Shown here: positions 8,648 to 16,965 of the stretch, one piece after another | Layout of the letters: each line of letters begins with the position of its first letter | How positions within the stretch are numbered: position 1 is the first letter of the stretch | From: Qipengyuania sediminis | Lineage (GTDB): Bacteria > Pseudomonadota > Alphaproteobacteria > Sphingomonadales > Sphingomonadaceae | Direction: 5' to 3' | DNA length: 64,000 nucleotides | NCBI RefSeq assembly: GCF_004358425.1 | Contig: NZ_CP037948.1 | Coordinates: 496,001 to 560,000, forward strand | Program-made: the position numbers and the translations under genes | The notes under the pieces: model-generated | Seen by the model: the letters and a program-made list of their open reading frames with translations, nothing else | Databases searched by the model: none | What the model was told of the DNA's origin: nothing

Positions 8648-8933
8648 GCCGTACTATACGCTGGCAGTGCGTGGCGTGGCCACATTGACTTTTGCAGGCC
8701 ACACTCCTATCTGACGTCCCATCGAAGCGCGCTAGCCAGCGTGAAGCGGCTGACGGGATACAGCGTCAGCCCCGGCCGCGCCTCGGTTCTATTCCCAGAC
8801 TTCCCATTTCACGCGGGCGGTTCATCCGGGTCCCCGCGCGAATTTGCTATGTCGCGGGCGCCCACCCCCCGCGCCGCGCGCTCGCCTTTGAATCCAGGCC
8901 GGCTGCGCGCCGCTCAGACATAAGAGCTTACCC
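8648..8933. other. Intergenic region, no gene seen
   Basis: About 290 bp between the terminator and the helicase gene. Open frames here are short, Arg/Pro-rich and typical of GC-rich noise. A 7-bp inverted repeat (GCTGACG at 8749-8755 and CGTCAGC at 8764-8770) might be part of a 5' leader of the helicase gene, which is plausible because such RNA helicase genes are often cold-regulated. I see no tRNA and no clear promoter. Confidence 0.4.
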
Positions 8934-10355
8934 ATGACACAATTCACCGATCTCGGGCTGTCGCAGCCTGTGCTCCAGGCGCTCGAGCTCAAGGGCTATA
9001 CGGTGCCGACTCCGATCCAGGCGCAGGCGATTCCGCCCGTGCTGGCGGGGCGCGACCTCCTCGGCATCGCGCAGACCGGCACCGGCAAGACCGCCGCCTT
9101 CATGCTGCCAAGCATCGACCGGCTGCGCGCCGCCGGGCGGCAGACGCCGTTCAAGAGCTGCCGGATGCTGGTTCTCGCCCCCACCCGCGAGCTTGCCGGG
9201 CAGATCGCCCAATCCGCCAAGGACTACGGCGCGCTCGCCGGACTGAAGGTCGCCGCGATCGTCGGCGGCACCAGCGTGAACAAGGATCGCAACAAGCTGC
9301 ATCGTGGCACGGACATCCTGGTCGCGACCCCGGGGCGGCTGCTAGATCTCATCGACCAGCGGGCCTTCGGCCTTTCGGGCGTCGAGATCCTGGTCCTGGA
9401 CGAAGCCGATCAGATGCTCGACCTCGGCTTCATCCACGCGCTGCGCAAGATCAGCCAACTGGTGCCCCAGGAGCGGCAGACGCTGTTCTTTTCCGCCACC
9501 ATGCCCACCGCGATCCGCGAGCTGGTGAAGCAGTATTGTCACGATCCGGTCCAGGTTTCGGTCACGCCTGAAAGCACCACCGCAGAACGCGTCGATCAGT
9601 ACCTGATGATGGTGCAGCAGGACGAGAAGCAGACCCTGCTCGAAATGATCCTGCGCGGTCGCCACGAGGTGCCCGGCAAGTTCGAGCGGGTGCTGATCTT
9701 CACCCGCACCAAGCACGGCGCTGACCGCGTGGTGAAGAAGCTGGCGCAGGCCGGCGTTCCGGCTAACGCCATCCACGGCAACAAGAGCCAGCCGCAGCGC
9801 GAACGGGCGCTCGACGAGTTTCGCCGGGCCAAGACTCCGGTTCTCATTGCCACCGACGTCGCCGCGCGCGGGATCGACATTCCCGGCGTCAGCCACGTCA
9901 TCAATTACGAACTGCCCAATGTGGCCGAACAATATGTCCACCGCATCGGGCGCACCGCGCGCGCCGGCGCGGATGGCATCGCCATCGCCTTCTGCGCGGA
10001 GGACGAGCGAGCTTACCTGAAGGACATCCGCAAGGTGACCGGGGCCGAGCTTGAACGCCTGCCGCTCCCCGACAACTTCCGCGCGGTGGTGGAAGGGGTT
10101 GGACCCGAGAAGCGCGAGCAGAAGCCGCGGCTCGCCCGGCCCAAGATCACGCCGCGTGGGCAGCAGCCGCGTGCGGAGGGCGAGGCTCGGCCCGCCAAGC
10201 CTGCAGCAGGCAAGCCGCATAGAAAGCATCCGCCGCGCGCCGGACGGCCGCAAAGTGGCTCCGCCTCCCCGAACGAGGGCGGCGCTGGGGGGGCTGGCGG
10301 TGGCGGGCGGACGCAGCGCCGGCGCCGGTTTGGCAGCGGGCGCGCGCGCGGCTAA
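8934..10355 (+). CDS. rhlE: DEAD-box ATP-dependent RNA helicase, RhlE-like
   Basis: RNA helicase of the cytosol, involved in ribosome assembly or RNA turnover. The motifs occur in order: Q motif (GYTVPTPIQAQAI), motif I AQTGTGKT, Ia PTRELAGQ, DEAD as VLDEADQMLD, SAT as FSATMP, then in the second RecA domain TDVAARGIDIPGV and HRIGRTARAG. The last 90 or so residues are a basic Arg/Lys/Pro/Gly-rich tail, as in RhlE proteins. 473 residues. The ATG follows ATAAGAGCTTACCC, a weak ribosome-binding site. Confidence 0.93.
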   Translation: MTQFTDLGLSQPVLQALELKGYTVPTPIQAQAIPPVLAGRDLLGIAQTGTGKTAAFMLPSIDRLRAAGRQTPFKSCRMLVLAPTRELAGQIAQSAKDYGALAGLKVAAIVGGTSVNKDRNKLHRGTDILVATPGRLLDLIDQRAFGLSGVEILVLDEADQMLDLGFIHALRKISQLVPQERQTLFFSATMPTAIRELVKQYCHDPVQVSVTPESTTAERVDQYLMMVQQDEKQTLLEMILRGRHEVPGKFERVLIFTRTKHGADRVVKKLAQAGVPANAIHGNKSQPQRERALDEFRRAKTPVLIATDVAARGIDIPGVSHVINYELPNVAEQYVHRIGRTARAGADGIAIAFCAEDERAYLKDIRKVTGAELERLPLPDNFRAVVEGVGPEKREQKPRLARPKITPRGQQPRAEGEARPAKPAAGKPHRKHPPRAGRPQSGSASPNEGGAGGAGGGGRTQRRRRFGSGRARG

Positions 10356-10381
10356 GGGCGGGGCGGAAAGGCTGCCCTTTG

Positions 10382-11062
10382 ATGACACCACCGCCCGAAA
10401 TTGCTCCGATCACGCGAATTCAGGAGAACGTCCTTGCTCGGGCCGAACGCCGGGTGCTCAATCGCTTGTGCGCGGCGATGCCCAAGTGGGTAACGCCGGA
10501 CAAGCTGACCGCGCTGGGCATGGTGGGGGCGGTGATGATTCTCTGCGGCTATCTCGCCAGCAATGCCAACGCCGCATGGCTGTGGCTGAGCATTGCCGGC
10601 TTCATCCTGCACTGGCTCGGCGATTCGCTCGACGGCAGCCTGGCGCGGTTCCGCAAGATCGAACGGCCGCGCTATGGCTATTTCCTCGACCATAGCTGCG
10701 ACGGTCTGGCAACCGCGATGATCGTCGCGGGGATCGGGATGAGCCCTTATGTCGCGATGGATGCGGCGCTGCTCGGGCTCGCGGGCTATCTGCTGCTCTC
10801 GATCCATGCCTTCCTGACGGTGCGCGTGCTGGGCGAATTGCCGCTTACCTATCTCAATCTCGGCCCGACCGAAGTACGGCTGATCCTCATCGCGCTGACC
10901 ATCGCCTTCCTCGTCTTCGGCGTGCCGCGGCCGGTCTGGCAGGGGGAGACGAGCTTCGACCTCATCGCCTGGGGCGCGGGGCTGCTGATGATCGGAGTGT
11001 TCATCGTGCAGACGGCGGGCAAGGCACGGCTGCTGGCAAAACAGGAACCGCCCCGCGCCTGA
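10382..11062 (+). CDS. CDP-alcohol phosphatidyltransferase family protein
   Basis: Integral membrane enzyme that transfers a phosphatidyl group from a CDP-alcohol to an acceptor alcohol. The family signature D-G-x2-A-R-x8-G-x3-D-x3-D is complete in DGSLARF, then GYFLDHSCDG. About five hydrophobic segments follow. The exact acceptor (glycerol phosphate, inositol, choline or other) cannot be read from the sequence. I use ATG 10382; a TTG immediately upstream is possible. The gene starts 26 nt after the helicase stop and ends 28 nt before gor, so it is probably in a read-through unit. Confidence 0.85.
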   Translation: MTPPPEIAPITRIQENVLARAERRVLNRLCAAMPKWVTPDKLTALGMVGAVMILCGYLASNANAAWLWLSIAGFILHWLGDSLDGSLARFRKIERPRYGYFLDHSCDGLATAMIVAGIGMSPYVAMDAALLGLAGYLLLSIHAFLTVRVLGELPLTYLNLGPTEVRLILIALTIAFLVFGVPRPVWQGETSFDLIAWGAGLLMIGVFIVQTAGKARLLAKQEPPRA

Positions 11063-11090
11063 ACCCTTCTCTTGTGCAGCGGGAGCGCGC

Positions 11091-12434
11091 ATGGCCGATA
11101 GCTACGACTACGATCTCTTCACCATCGGCGCAGGCTCCGGGGGGACGCGCGCCAGCCGCATAGCTGCCACTCTTGGCGCGAAGGTCGCGGTCGCCGAAGA
11201 GCACCGGGTCGGAGGCACCTGCGTCATCCGCGGATGCGTGCCCAAAAAGATGCTCGTTTACGGTGCGCATTTCGCCGAGGATTTGGAGGACTGCGCCAAA
11301 TTCGGCTGGTCGATCGGGGAGAAGCGCTTCGACTGGGCCCGCCTGCGCGACAATGTGCTCGCCGATGTCGACCGCCTCAACCGGGCCTATACAGAGACGC
11401 TCGAGAACAACGGCGTCACGATCATCAACGAACGCGCGGTGCTGACGGGTCCGCATGAAATCGCGCTGCCAAGCGGGCGCAGGGTTACCGCCAGGCACAT
11501 CCTGATCGCCACCGGTGCGCGGCCCCATGTGCCTGATTGCCCGGGCGCCGAGCTCGGCATCACCAGCAACGAGGCGTTTCACCTCGATGCTATTCCACGC
11601 CGCGTGCTGATTGCCGGCGGGGGCTATATCGCCAACGAGTTCGCGGGCATCTTCAACGAATTCGGAAGCAAGGTCACGATCATGACCCGCGGCGACCAGA
11701 TGCTTCGCAGCTATGACGAGGCCCTGCGCGACCGGCTGCTGCATATCTCGATGCTGAAGGGAATCGACTTCCGCTTCCACGCCGAATTCAAAGGCATCGA
11801 GCGGGCAGGCGATGCCTTGCGTGTTTCGATGACCAGCCACGAACCGATCGAGGTCGATTGCGTCATGTTCGCGACCGGCCGCGTGCCCAACACCGAGGGC
11901 TTGGGGCTCGAGGCTGCGGGGGTGGAGCTGGGCGAAAAGGGGGAGATCAAGGTCGATCGCTTCTCCAGGACCAATGTCGAGCACATCTATGCGGTGGGCG
12001 ATGTCACTGACCGGGTGCAGCTTACTCCGGTGGCGATCCGCGAGGGGCAGGCGTTTGCAGAGACGGTGTTCGGCAATGCGCCCAGCGCGGTCGATCATAC
12101 CTGCATTCCCGCCGCCGTCTTCAGCCATCCGCCGCTCGCCGGGGTGGGGCTGACGGAGAAGGCGGCGCGGCAGAAACTGGGCGCGGTCAAGGTCTATCAG
12201 TCCGATTTCCGCCCGATGAAGAACGTGCTTGCCGGGCGGAACGAGCGCGCGCTGTACAAGATGGTCTGCGACGAGGCGGACAAGATCGTGGGCATTCACA
12301 TGATCGGGCCCGACGCGCCCGAAATCATGCAGGCCGCGGCGGTGGCGGTGAAGGCAGGGCTTTCGAAGCGCGATTTCGATGCGACCTGCGCGATCCATCC
12401 CACTATGGCCGAAGAACTGGTGCTGCTGCGGTGA
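11091..12434 (+). CDS. gor: Glutathione-disulfide reductase
   Basis: FAD-dependent NADPH:glutathione disulfide oxidoreductase. The FAD-binding GAGSGG motif is near the N-terminus (residues 13-18), the redox-active disulfide is Cys44/Cys49 in GGTCVIRGCVPKK, the second dinucleotide fold has GGGYIANEF, and the C-terminal dimer domain carries the His-Pro-Thr of the active site (AIHPTMAEE). 447 residues. GGGAG lies 8-12 nt upstream of the ATG. Trypanothione or mycothione reductases share this fold, but the VIRGCVPKK motif and length favour GR of the alphaproteobacterial type. Confidence 0.92.
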   Translation: MADSYDYDLFTIGAGSGGTRASRIAATLGAKVAVAEEHRVGGTCVIRGCVPKKMLVYGAHFAEDLEDCAKFGWSIGEKRFDWARLRDNVLADVDRLNRAYTETLENNGVTIINERAVLTGPHEIALPSGRRVTARHILIATGARPHVPDCPGAELGITSNEAFHLDAIPRRVLIAGGGYIANEFAGIFNEFGSKVTIMTRGDQMLRSYDEALRDRLLHISMLKGIDFRFHAEFKGIERAGDALRVSMTSHEPIEVDCVMFATGRVPNTEGLGLEAAGVELGEKGEIKVDRFSRTNVEHIYAVGDVTDRVQLTPVAIREGQAFAETVFGNAPSAVDHTCIPAAVFSHPPLAGVGLTEKAARQKLGAVKVYQSDFRPMKNVLAGRNERALYKMVCDEADKIVGIHMIGPDAPEIMQAAAVAVKAGLSKRDFDATCAIHPTMAEELVLLR

Positions 12435-12510
12435 GGCCTCGCGCATTGCGAAAGGTTGATGGCCCCGCCACAAGCCAGCGCGGCGAATCGCCGCCACGGG
12501 GTGCATTCAG

Positions 12511-13065
12511 ATGAACTTCCTCGCCTCGCGCAAGCAGTTGCGCGCCAGCCTGCTGCGCTGGGCGCTGGTTGCGGTGCCGCTGTGCATGCTCCTGGGCTTC
12601 CTCGTGGGGCGGCTGGCGGGCGGAGGACCGGGCGATCCATGGTTCGACGCGCTTCAAAAGCCCGCGATCTATCCCCCGGCGGCGGCCTTTCCGATCACCT
12701 GGAGCATACTTTACGCATTGATGGGTTTCGCGCTCGCTCTGGTCGGATCAGCGTGGGGTGCGCGCGGGCGGCGGCTGGCGATCGCGGTCTTCGCGGCCCA
12801 ATTCCTGGTCAGCCTTGCCTGGACCCCGGTGTTCTTCGCCGGTCACCAGCTGACCGGCGGCCTTGTCGTGCTGCTCGTGCTCGACGTGCTGGTCATCGTG
12901 ACGCTGGTCTTGTTCTGGCGCATTCGCAAGCTCGCGGGGCTGCTCCTGGTGCCCTATCTCGCGTGGATCCTGTTTGCGACCGTGCTCAATTACGAGTTCC
13001 TCCGCCTCAACCCCGAAGCCGACGGCGCGAGCGGCGCGGCCGCGAGCATTCGCATCGCCGATTGA
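12511..13065 (+). CDS. tspO: TspO/MBR family membrane protein
   Basis: Outer-membrane or membrane protein of the translocator family that binds porphyrins and other hydrophobic ligands and modulates tetrapyrrole metabolism or oxidative-stress responses. The family pattern is seen in W-F-x-x-L-x-K-P and PPAAAFPITWSILYALMG, followed by WTPVFF and PYLAWILFATVLNY. Five transmembrane helices fit the sequence. It follows gor by 76 bp, an interval that contains a GCGGCG-AAT-CGCCGC hairpin (12480-12494) with no T-tract. C-terminal extension of about 15 polar residues. Confidence 0.9.
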   Translation: MNFLASRKQLRASLLRWALVAVPLCMLLGFLVGRLAGGGPGDPWFDALQKPAIYPPAAAFPITWSILYALMGFALALVGSAWGARGRRLAIAVFAAQFLVSLAWTPVFFAGHQLTGGLVVLLVLDVLVIVTLVLFWRIRKLAGLLLVPYLAWILFATVLNYEFLRLNPEADGASGAAASIRIAD

Positions 13066-13097
13066 TAGGAGGCGAGCCGCACGATAAGGCCCTCGGG

Positions 13098-13352
13098 ATG
13101 CAATCCGAAAACCCGCTGCTCGCCGATTTCGCCAAGCTCGCCAATGCTGCCGCGGGTACGTTTGCGGGCATGACCCGCGAAGCGCGCGACAGCGCACGCG
13201 AGCGGCTGAAGGGCGCGCTCGGCGGCATGGACTTCGTCAGCCGCGAGGAGTTCGAAGCGGTGAAGGCGATGGCAGCGAAGGCGCGCGAGGAGGCCGAGGC
13301 GCTGAAGGCGCGGGTCGCGCTGCTCGAAGCGAAAGATACGAAGCAAGGCTGA
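13098..13352 (+). CDS. ubiK: Ubiquinone biosynthesis accessory factor UbiK family
   Basis: An 84-residue helical coiled-coil protein (BMFP domain, YqiC family). The N-terminus (NPLLADFAKLANAAAG) is an amphipathic helix; the middle has SREEFEAVKAMAAKAREE and the end ALKARVALLEAK, the usual hairpin of the family. In E. coli UbiK assists aerobic ubiquinone synthesis by binding lipids and the Ubi complex. The ATG at 13098 gives a full-length domain; longer in-frame readings run through tspO and lack support. Confidence 0.85.
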   Translation: MQSENPLLADFAKLANAAAGTFAGMTREARDSARERLKGALGGMDFVSREEFEAVKAMAAKAREEAEALKARVALLEAKDTKQG

Positions 13353-13421
13353 GCTGCCCCAGGCCGGGGCGCGTCCGCCCCCGCCCTTGCCGCCGCAGCC
13401 CGTCCCCGCCACAGCTTCGGA

Positions 13422-14027
13422 GTGCAACTTGCCGCCCCCGCCATCCTGATCGCCGCCCGCCCGCATGGCGAAACCGCAGCCGTCGCGCGTCTGCTGACCG
13501 AAGCATCCGGGGTCGTGGCGGCCTATGTCGCGGGTGGCCGCGGGCGGGTGCTGCGCCCGATCCTGATCCCCGGCAACGCCGTCGCCGCCGATATCCGCGC
13601 CAAGAGCGACAGCCAGCTTCCCTACGCCCGGCTCGAGCTGGTGACGAGCCGCGCGCCCTGGCTCGCCGAGCCGCTGCCCGCCGCCGCGATTGCCTGGGTG
13701 ACCGCTCTCGCCGCCGCGACCCTGCCCGAACGCCACCCCTATCCTGCTCTTTACGCGGCGCTCGGCGGGCTACTCGATGCGATCACTGCGGCGCCGAGCG
13801 CACGCGGCTGGGCGGAAGCGTTGGTCGCTTATGAGGTGCTGGTGCTGCGCGAGCTCGGCTACGGCGCCGCTTCTGCCGCGCGGCCCGAGGTCGCCGATCT
13901 CGCCGCGGCGCTGGCCTTGATGGATCGGATGGAAGCACCGATCGCCACACGGCTGCTTGCGCATACGAGCGCCGATGTTATGGGCGCGCGCGTGCTGCTG
14001 CGCGAGCGGTTGGGAAGAATGGGGTGA
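13422..14027 (+). CDS. recO: DNA repair protein RecO
   Basis: Recombination mediator of the RecFOR pathway that anneals single strands and loads RecA. The N-terminal OB fold has the typical opening (APAILIAARPHGETAAVARLLTE) and the central helical part includes EVLVLRELGYG. At 201 residues it is shorter than the 230-250 of most RecO and shows no zinc-finger cysteines, as seen in some sphingomonads. I use GTG 13422. The stop overlaps the ATG of the following glycosyltransferase (TGATG). Confidence 0.88.
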   Translation: MQLAAPAILIAARPHGETAAVARLLTEASGVVAAYVAGGRGRVLRPILIPGNAVAADIRAKSDSQLPYARLELVTSRAPWLAEPLPAAAIAWVTALAAATLPERHPYPALYAALGGLLDAITAAPSARGWAEALVAYEVLVLRELGYGAASAARPEVADLAAALALMDRMEAPIATRLLAHTSADVMGARVLLRERLGRMG

Positions 14028-15160
14028 TGGGGGATTCCGATAGCCGCGAGGTGCGGGCGCCGCACGCCGCCTTGCTAGAGCTTGCCATCGTGCTGCCGAC
14101 GCTTAACGAGCGCGACAATATCGCGCCGCTGCTCGAGCGGATCGAGGCCGCGCTCGGCCCCGGGGGTTGGGAAGTGCTGGTGGTGGACGACAACTCCGCC
14201 GACGGCACCGCGGAAGAGGCGCGGCGCATCGCTCGCACCGATCCACGCGTCCGCGTGCTCCAGCGCATCGGCCGGCGCGGGCTGGCAAGCGCCGCTATCG
14301 AGGGCTTTTGCGCGACCGCCGCGCCTTACGTGGCGGTGATGGACGCCGACCATCAACACGATCCGGCGCTGCTCGCGCCCATGCTCGCGAGCGTGCGCGC
14401 CGGGGAGGCGCAGGTGGCTGTCGCCAGCCGCTTCGCCGCCGGGGCCAGCACCGCCGACTGGAACCGGCCGGATCGCGAAAAGCTGTCCAGCATCGCCAAT
14501 GCCCTTGCCAAGCGATTGACCGGGGTTGAGCTCACCGACCCGATGAGCGGCTACTTCCTTCTCCCCACCGCTACCGCGCGGCAACTGGTGCCGAACCTGT
14601 CGGGGATCGGATTCAAGATCCTGCTCGATCTCCTCGCCACCGCCAGCCCGCCGCTTACGGTCAAGGATTTTCCCATGAATTTCTCCGCGCGCCGTTCGGG
14701 CGAATCCAAGCTCGACAGGGCTATCGCCTTCGATTTTCTCGCCGGGCTTTATGACAAAAGCTTCGGGCGGATCATTCCCACCCGTTTTGCGCTGTTCGGC
14801 ACGGTCGGCGTGATGGGCGTCGTCGTACACATGGCGATCCTGTATCTGTGCCTCCTGGTGTTTGGCTCCGGCTTCACCGGGGGTCAGGCGGCGGCGACGT
14901 TCGGGGCCATGAGCTTCAATTTCTGGCTCAACAACTGGTTGACCTATCGCGACAAGCGCCTGGTAAAGCTGGGCGAGGTGTTGCGCGGCTGGGCGAGCTT
15001 CGTCGCGGCCTGTCTGGTCGGCGCTTTCGCCAACGTCGCGGTGGCGAGCGCGCTGCATGGCTATGGCTTCCACACGCTTCCGGCCGCGCTCGTGGGCATC
15101 GCCATCGGGTCGGTGTGGAACTACGCGCTATCCTCGCGCTTCGTCTGGGGCCGGTTCTAG
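14027..15160 (+). CDS. GT2 polyprenol-phosphate mannosyl/glycosyltransferase with GtrA domain
   Basis: The N-terminal part (about residues 15-245) is a family 2 glycosyltransferase of the DPM1 type: IVLPTLNERDN, the DDNSADGT metal/nucleotide motif, DADHQHDP and a C-terminal R-x-x-G-E-S-K-L. Such enzymes make polyprenyl-phosphate sugars. The C-terminal 120 residues form a four-helix GtrA domain (FALFGTVGVMGVVVH, then NNWLTYRDKR, and SVWNYALSSRFVW), thought to move the lipid-linked sugar across the membrane. The PMT-like gene converges on it and the two stop codons overlap, so they may act in one pathway. Substrate sugar is not determined. Confidence 0.88.
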   Translation: MGDSDSREVRAPHAALLELAIVLPTLNERDNIAPLLERIEAALGPGGWEVLVVDDNSADGTAEEARRIARTDPRVRVLQRIGRRGLASAAIEGFCATAAPYVAVMDADHQHDPALLAPMLASVRAGEAQVAVASRFAAGASTADWNRPDREKLSSIANALAKRLTGVELTDPMSGYFLLPTATARQLVPNLSGIGFKILLDLLATASPPLTVKDFPMNFSARRSGESKLDRAIAFDFLAGLYDKSFGRIIPTRFALFGTVGVMGVVVHMAILYLCLLVFGSGFTGGQAAATFGAMSFNFWLNNWLTYRDKRLVKLGEVLRGWASFVAACLVGAFANVAVASALHGYGFHTLPAALVGIAIGSVWNYALSSRFVWGRF

Positions 15161-16446
15161 CTCCAGCTCTTCAGCCACATCCAGCGGATGAAGGCGCGTT
15201 CCCCCTCGGCAAGCGGCGCGGCGCTGAGGATGGGGTAGAAATAGGCGAACAGCGCCGCGCTGCCGGCCAGCGGCAGGACGGCAAACCAGCGATAGCCCAG
15301 CCGCCATAGCCCGCCCAGCGCCAGCGCCAGCGCCGCGAGCAGCGCCATGCTGGGAAGGAAATAGTGATAGAGAAATTGGATCGGCTTGTCGCTCAAGATC
15401 CAAAACCCAAGCGTAACGGCATAGAGCAAGGCCGCCGCCCCCGCCGCCGCATCTCGCTTCGCGATCCCGGCATAGGCAGCCCATGCAACCGCCGGCAGAC
15501 CCAGCGTCATGGTCAAGGGATTGCCGATCAGGACGATGCCGCGCTGCGCCCCGTCCACCGGCTCATACAGATACCAGATCGAGCGCGTGTTCAGCACCCA
15601 TTGGGGCCATCGGCTCATGTATGGATGGGTCTTCACCACGCTTTCCTGCAAGCGGATCGCATCGGTATGAAGCGCGATGAGGTTCGCCGGCCCACCCGCG
15701 CCGCCGATGCCGTTCTCGGCGAAGAAGAAGGCGGGAACGAAGGTCGCCGCATAAATCGCAAGCGGCAGGACGCCGAGCCACAGCGCTGCCTCGATCAAGC
15801 TCACCCCCGGAACCGGCGCGCCGCGTGTCGAGGTCAGGAACCGGCGGCGTCCGGCGCGCAGGCGCATTATGAAAAAGGCGGCGCCCGGAAGGACCAGCAG
15901 CGGCGCCGCGTTCCACTTCGCGGCCAGCGCCAGGCCCAGGGCCGCGCCGGCGAGCGCCAACCTCAGCCGTCCACGCTCGGGCTCGCGCAAGGCGGCCGCA
16001 AGCTGCCAATAGGCGATCATGGTGAAAGCGACCATGAAGATGTCGAGCATCGCGATGCGCGCATTTACGAAGACATAGAATCCGGTGGCGATCAGCACGC
16101 CGTAAGCAAGCGTCGCGAAACGATCGCGCGATGCGAACCAGAGCGCGCGCATCCCCGCGAACAGCGCGGCAGCGCCCGCGAGGACCGAAGGCAGCCGCCA
16201 GCCGACCGGCGCATCCCCCAGGATCGCGATGCCGAGCGCGATCAGCTGCTTTCCCAGCAGGGGGTGCTCGCGGTTGACGTATTTCCCGAGCGCCAAATAT
16301 TCGCGCGCTGCGGGGACATAATGCCCCTCGTCGAAAAAGGGCTTCGACGGAATGCCGATCCGCACCAGCATCAGGGCGAGAAACGCCGCGGTCAGCGCGC
16401 CGCACCAGACGATCGGATCGCGAGGGTTCGGCACGGCGGGGCTCAT
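15157..16446 (-). CDS. PMT/GT39-like membrane glycosyltransferase
   Basis: Integral membrane transferase of the GT-C fold, related to protein O-mannosyltransferases. From ATG 16446 it has 429 residues and about ten hydrophobic helices. The first periplasmic loop has the acidic FFDEGHYVPAAREYL motif and EHPLLGKQLIALG, characteristic of the PMT_2 family that uses polyprenyl-phosphate sugars. An upstream frame to 16623 lacks features and overlaps intergenic DNA. It faces the GT2-GtrA gene tail to tail. Acceptor (protein or lipid) is unknown. Confidence 0.85.
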   Translation of the reverse strand: MSPAVPNPRDPIVWCGALTAAFLALMLVRIGIPSKPFFDEGHYVPAAREYLALGKYVNREHPLLGKQLIALGIAILGDAPVGWRLPSVLAGAAALFAGMRALWFASRDRFATLAYGVLIATGFYVFVNARIAMLDIFMVAFTMIAYWQLAAALREPERGRLRLALAGAALGLALAAKWNAAPLLVLPGAAFFIMRLRAGRRRFLTSTRGAPVPGVSLIEAALWLGVLPLAIYAATFVPAFFFAENGIGGAGGPANLIALHTDAIRLQESVVKTHPYMSRWPQWVLNTRSIWYLYEPVDGAQRGIVLIGNPLTMTLGLPAVAWAAYAGIAKRDAAAGAAALLYAVTLGFWILSDKPIQFLYHYFLPSMALLAALALALGGLWRLGYRWFAVLPLAGSAALFAYFYPILSAAPLAEGERAFIRWMWLKSWS

Positions 16447-16551
16447 GGCGCGGCGCGCGCTACAAGAGTGGTTCTGGCTTGGCAATCGCCGCCCAGGGGC
16501 CACGCATGCCGCCCCGTCGGTCGCAGTAAGGTAACGCTTCGCAGCTAGTGG

Positions 16552-16594
16552 CTTGCCCGGCCGCCCTTCGCCAAAGACGTGACAGGCGGGCAAG
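16552..16594 (+). promoter_or_regulatory. Possible structured leader of the 70-residue membrane protein
   Basis: CTTGCCCG at 16552-16559 is perfectly complementary to CGGGCAAG at 16587-16594, enclosing a 27-nt loop. It lies about 60 nt upstream of the next ATG, within the 206-bp divergent intergenic region. It may be a 5' leader structure or an operator. I do not recognise it as a known riboswitch class. Confidence 0.25.
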
Positions 16595-16652
16595 AAGCCT
16601 GTGGGGTAACCAGCCGCGGCCACGAGCTCAGGGACGACAAGGAATGAGACCT

Positions 16653-16865
16653 ATGAAGACACATTTGATCGCGCTTGCCACCGCGGCGGCGGCGATGGTC
16701 GCCGCTCCGGTAGCGGCGAATGCCGCCGGCAACCGCAGCGCTGCGCCTGTCGATGGCGAACAAGCCCTTCGCGGCGGCAGCAATATCATCATCGCCCTGC
16801 TGGCGATCGCCGCAGTGGTGGCGGGCATCATCCTCATTGCCGACGACGAGCCGACCAGCCCCTGA
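16653..16865 (+). CDS. Small secreted or membrane protein, 70 residues
   Basis: A 70-residue protein with a signal-peptide-like N-terminus (MKTHLIALATAAAAMV, Ala-x-Ala near residue 24) and a second hydrophobic helix (NIIIALLAIAAVVAGIILIA) ending in an acidic DDEPTSP tail. AAGGA 11 nt upstream favours the ATG at 16653 over one at 16644. Such small single-helix proteins are common and uncharacterised in sphingomonads. It is followed by a strong hairpin, which supports a monocistronic unit. Confidence 0.75.
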   Translation: MKTHLIALATAAAAMVAAPVAANAAGNRSAAPVDGEQALRGGSNIIIALLAIAAVVAGIILIADDEPTSP

Positions 16866-16890
16866 CCGGCATAAACACGAGATATACGGC

Positions 16891-16914
16891 GGGCGGGAAG
16901 GCGACTTCCCGCCC
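16891..16914 (+). terminator. Hairpin after the small membrane protein
   Basis: GGGCGGGAAG at 16891-16900 pairs perfectly with CTTCCCGCCC at 16905-16914 around a 4-nt loop. There is no long T-tract (GTTGCG follows), so termination efficiency is uncertain. Confidence 0.55.
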
Positions 16915-16965
16915 GTTGCGTCTGCCGCTTGCCCGCCTTGCCGGCGGTGATAGAGCCCGTGCGCG

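Noticed and set aside
8636..8937. Short open frames before the DEAD-box helicase
   Set aside because: They are Arg/Pro/Ser-rich, lack ribosome-binding sites and family features, and overlap each other in several frames.
16866..16965. A SAM-II-type riboswitch upstream of metZ
   Set aside because: Alphaproteobacterial metZ genes often have one, but the conserved pseudoknot core was not found; the leader holds only a simple GC hairpin.
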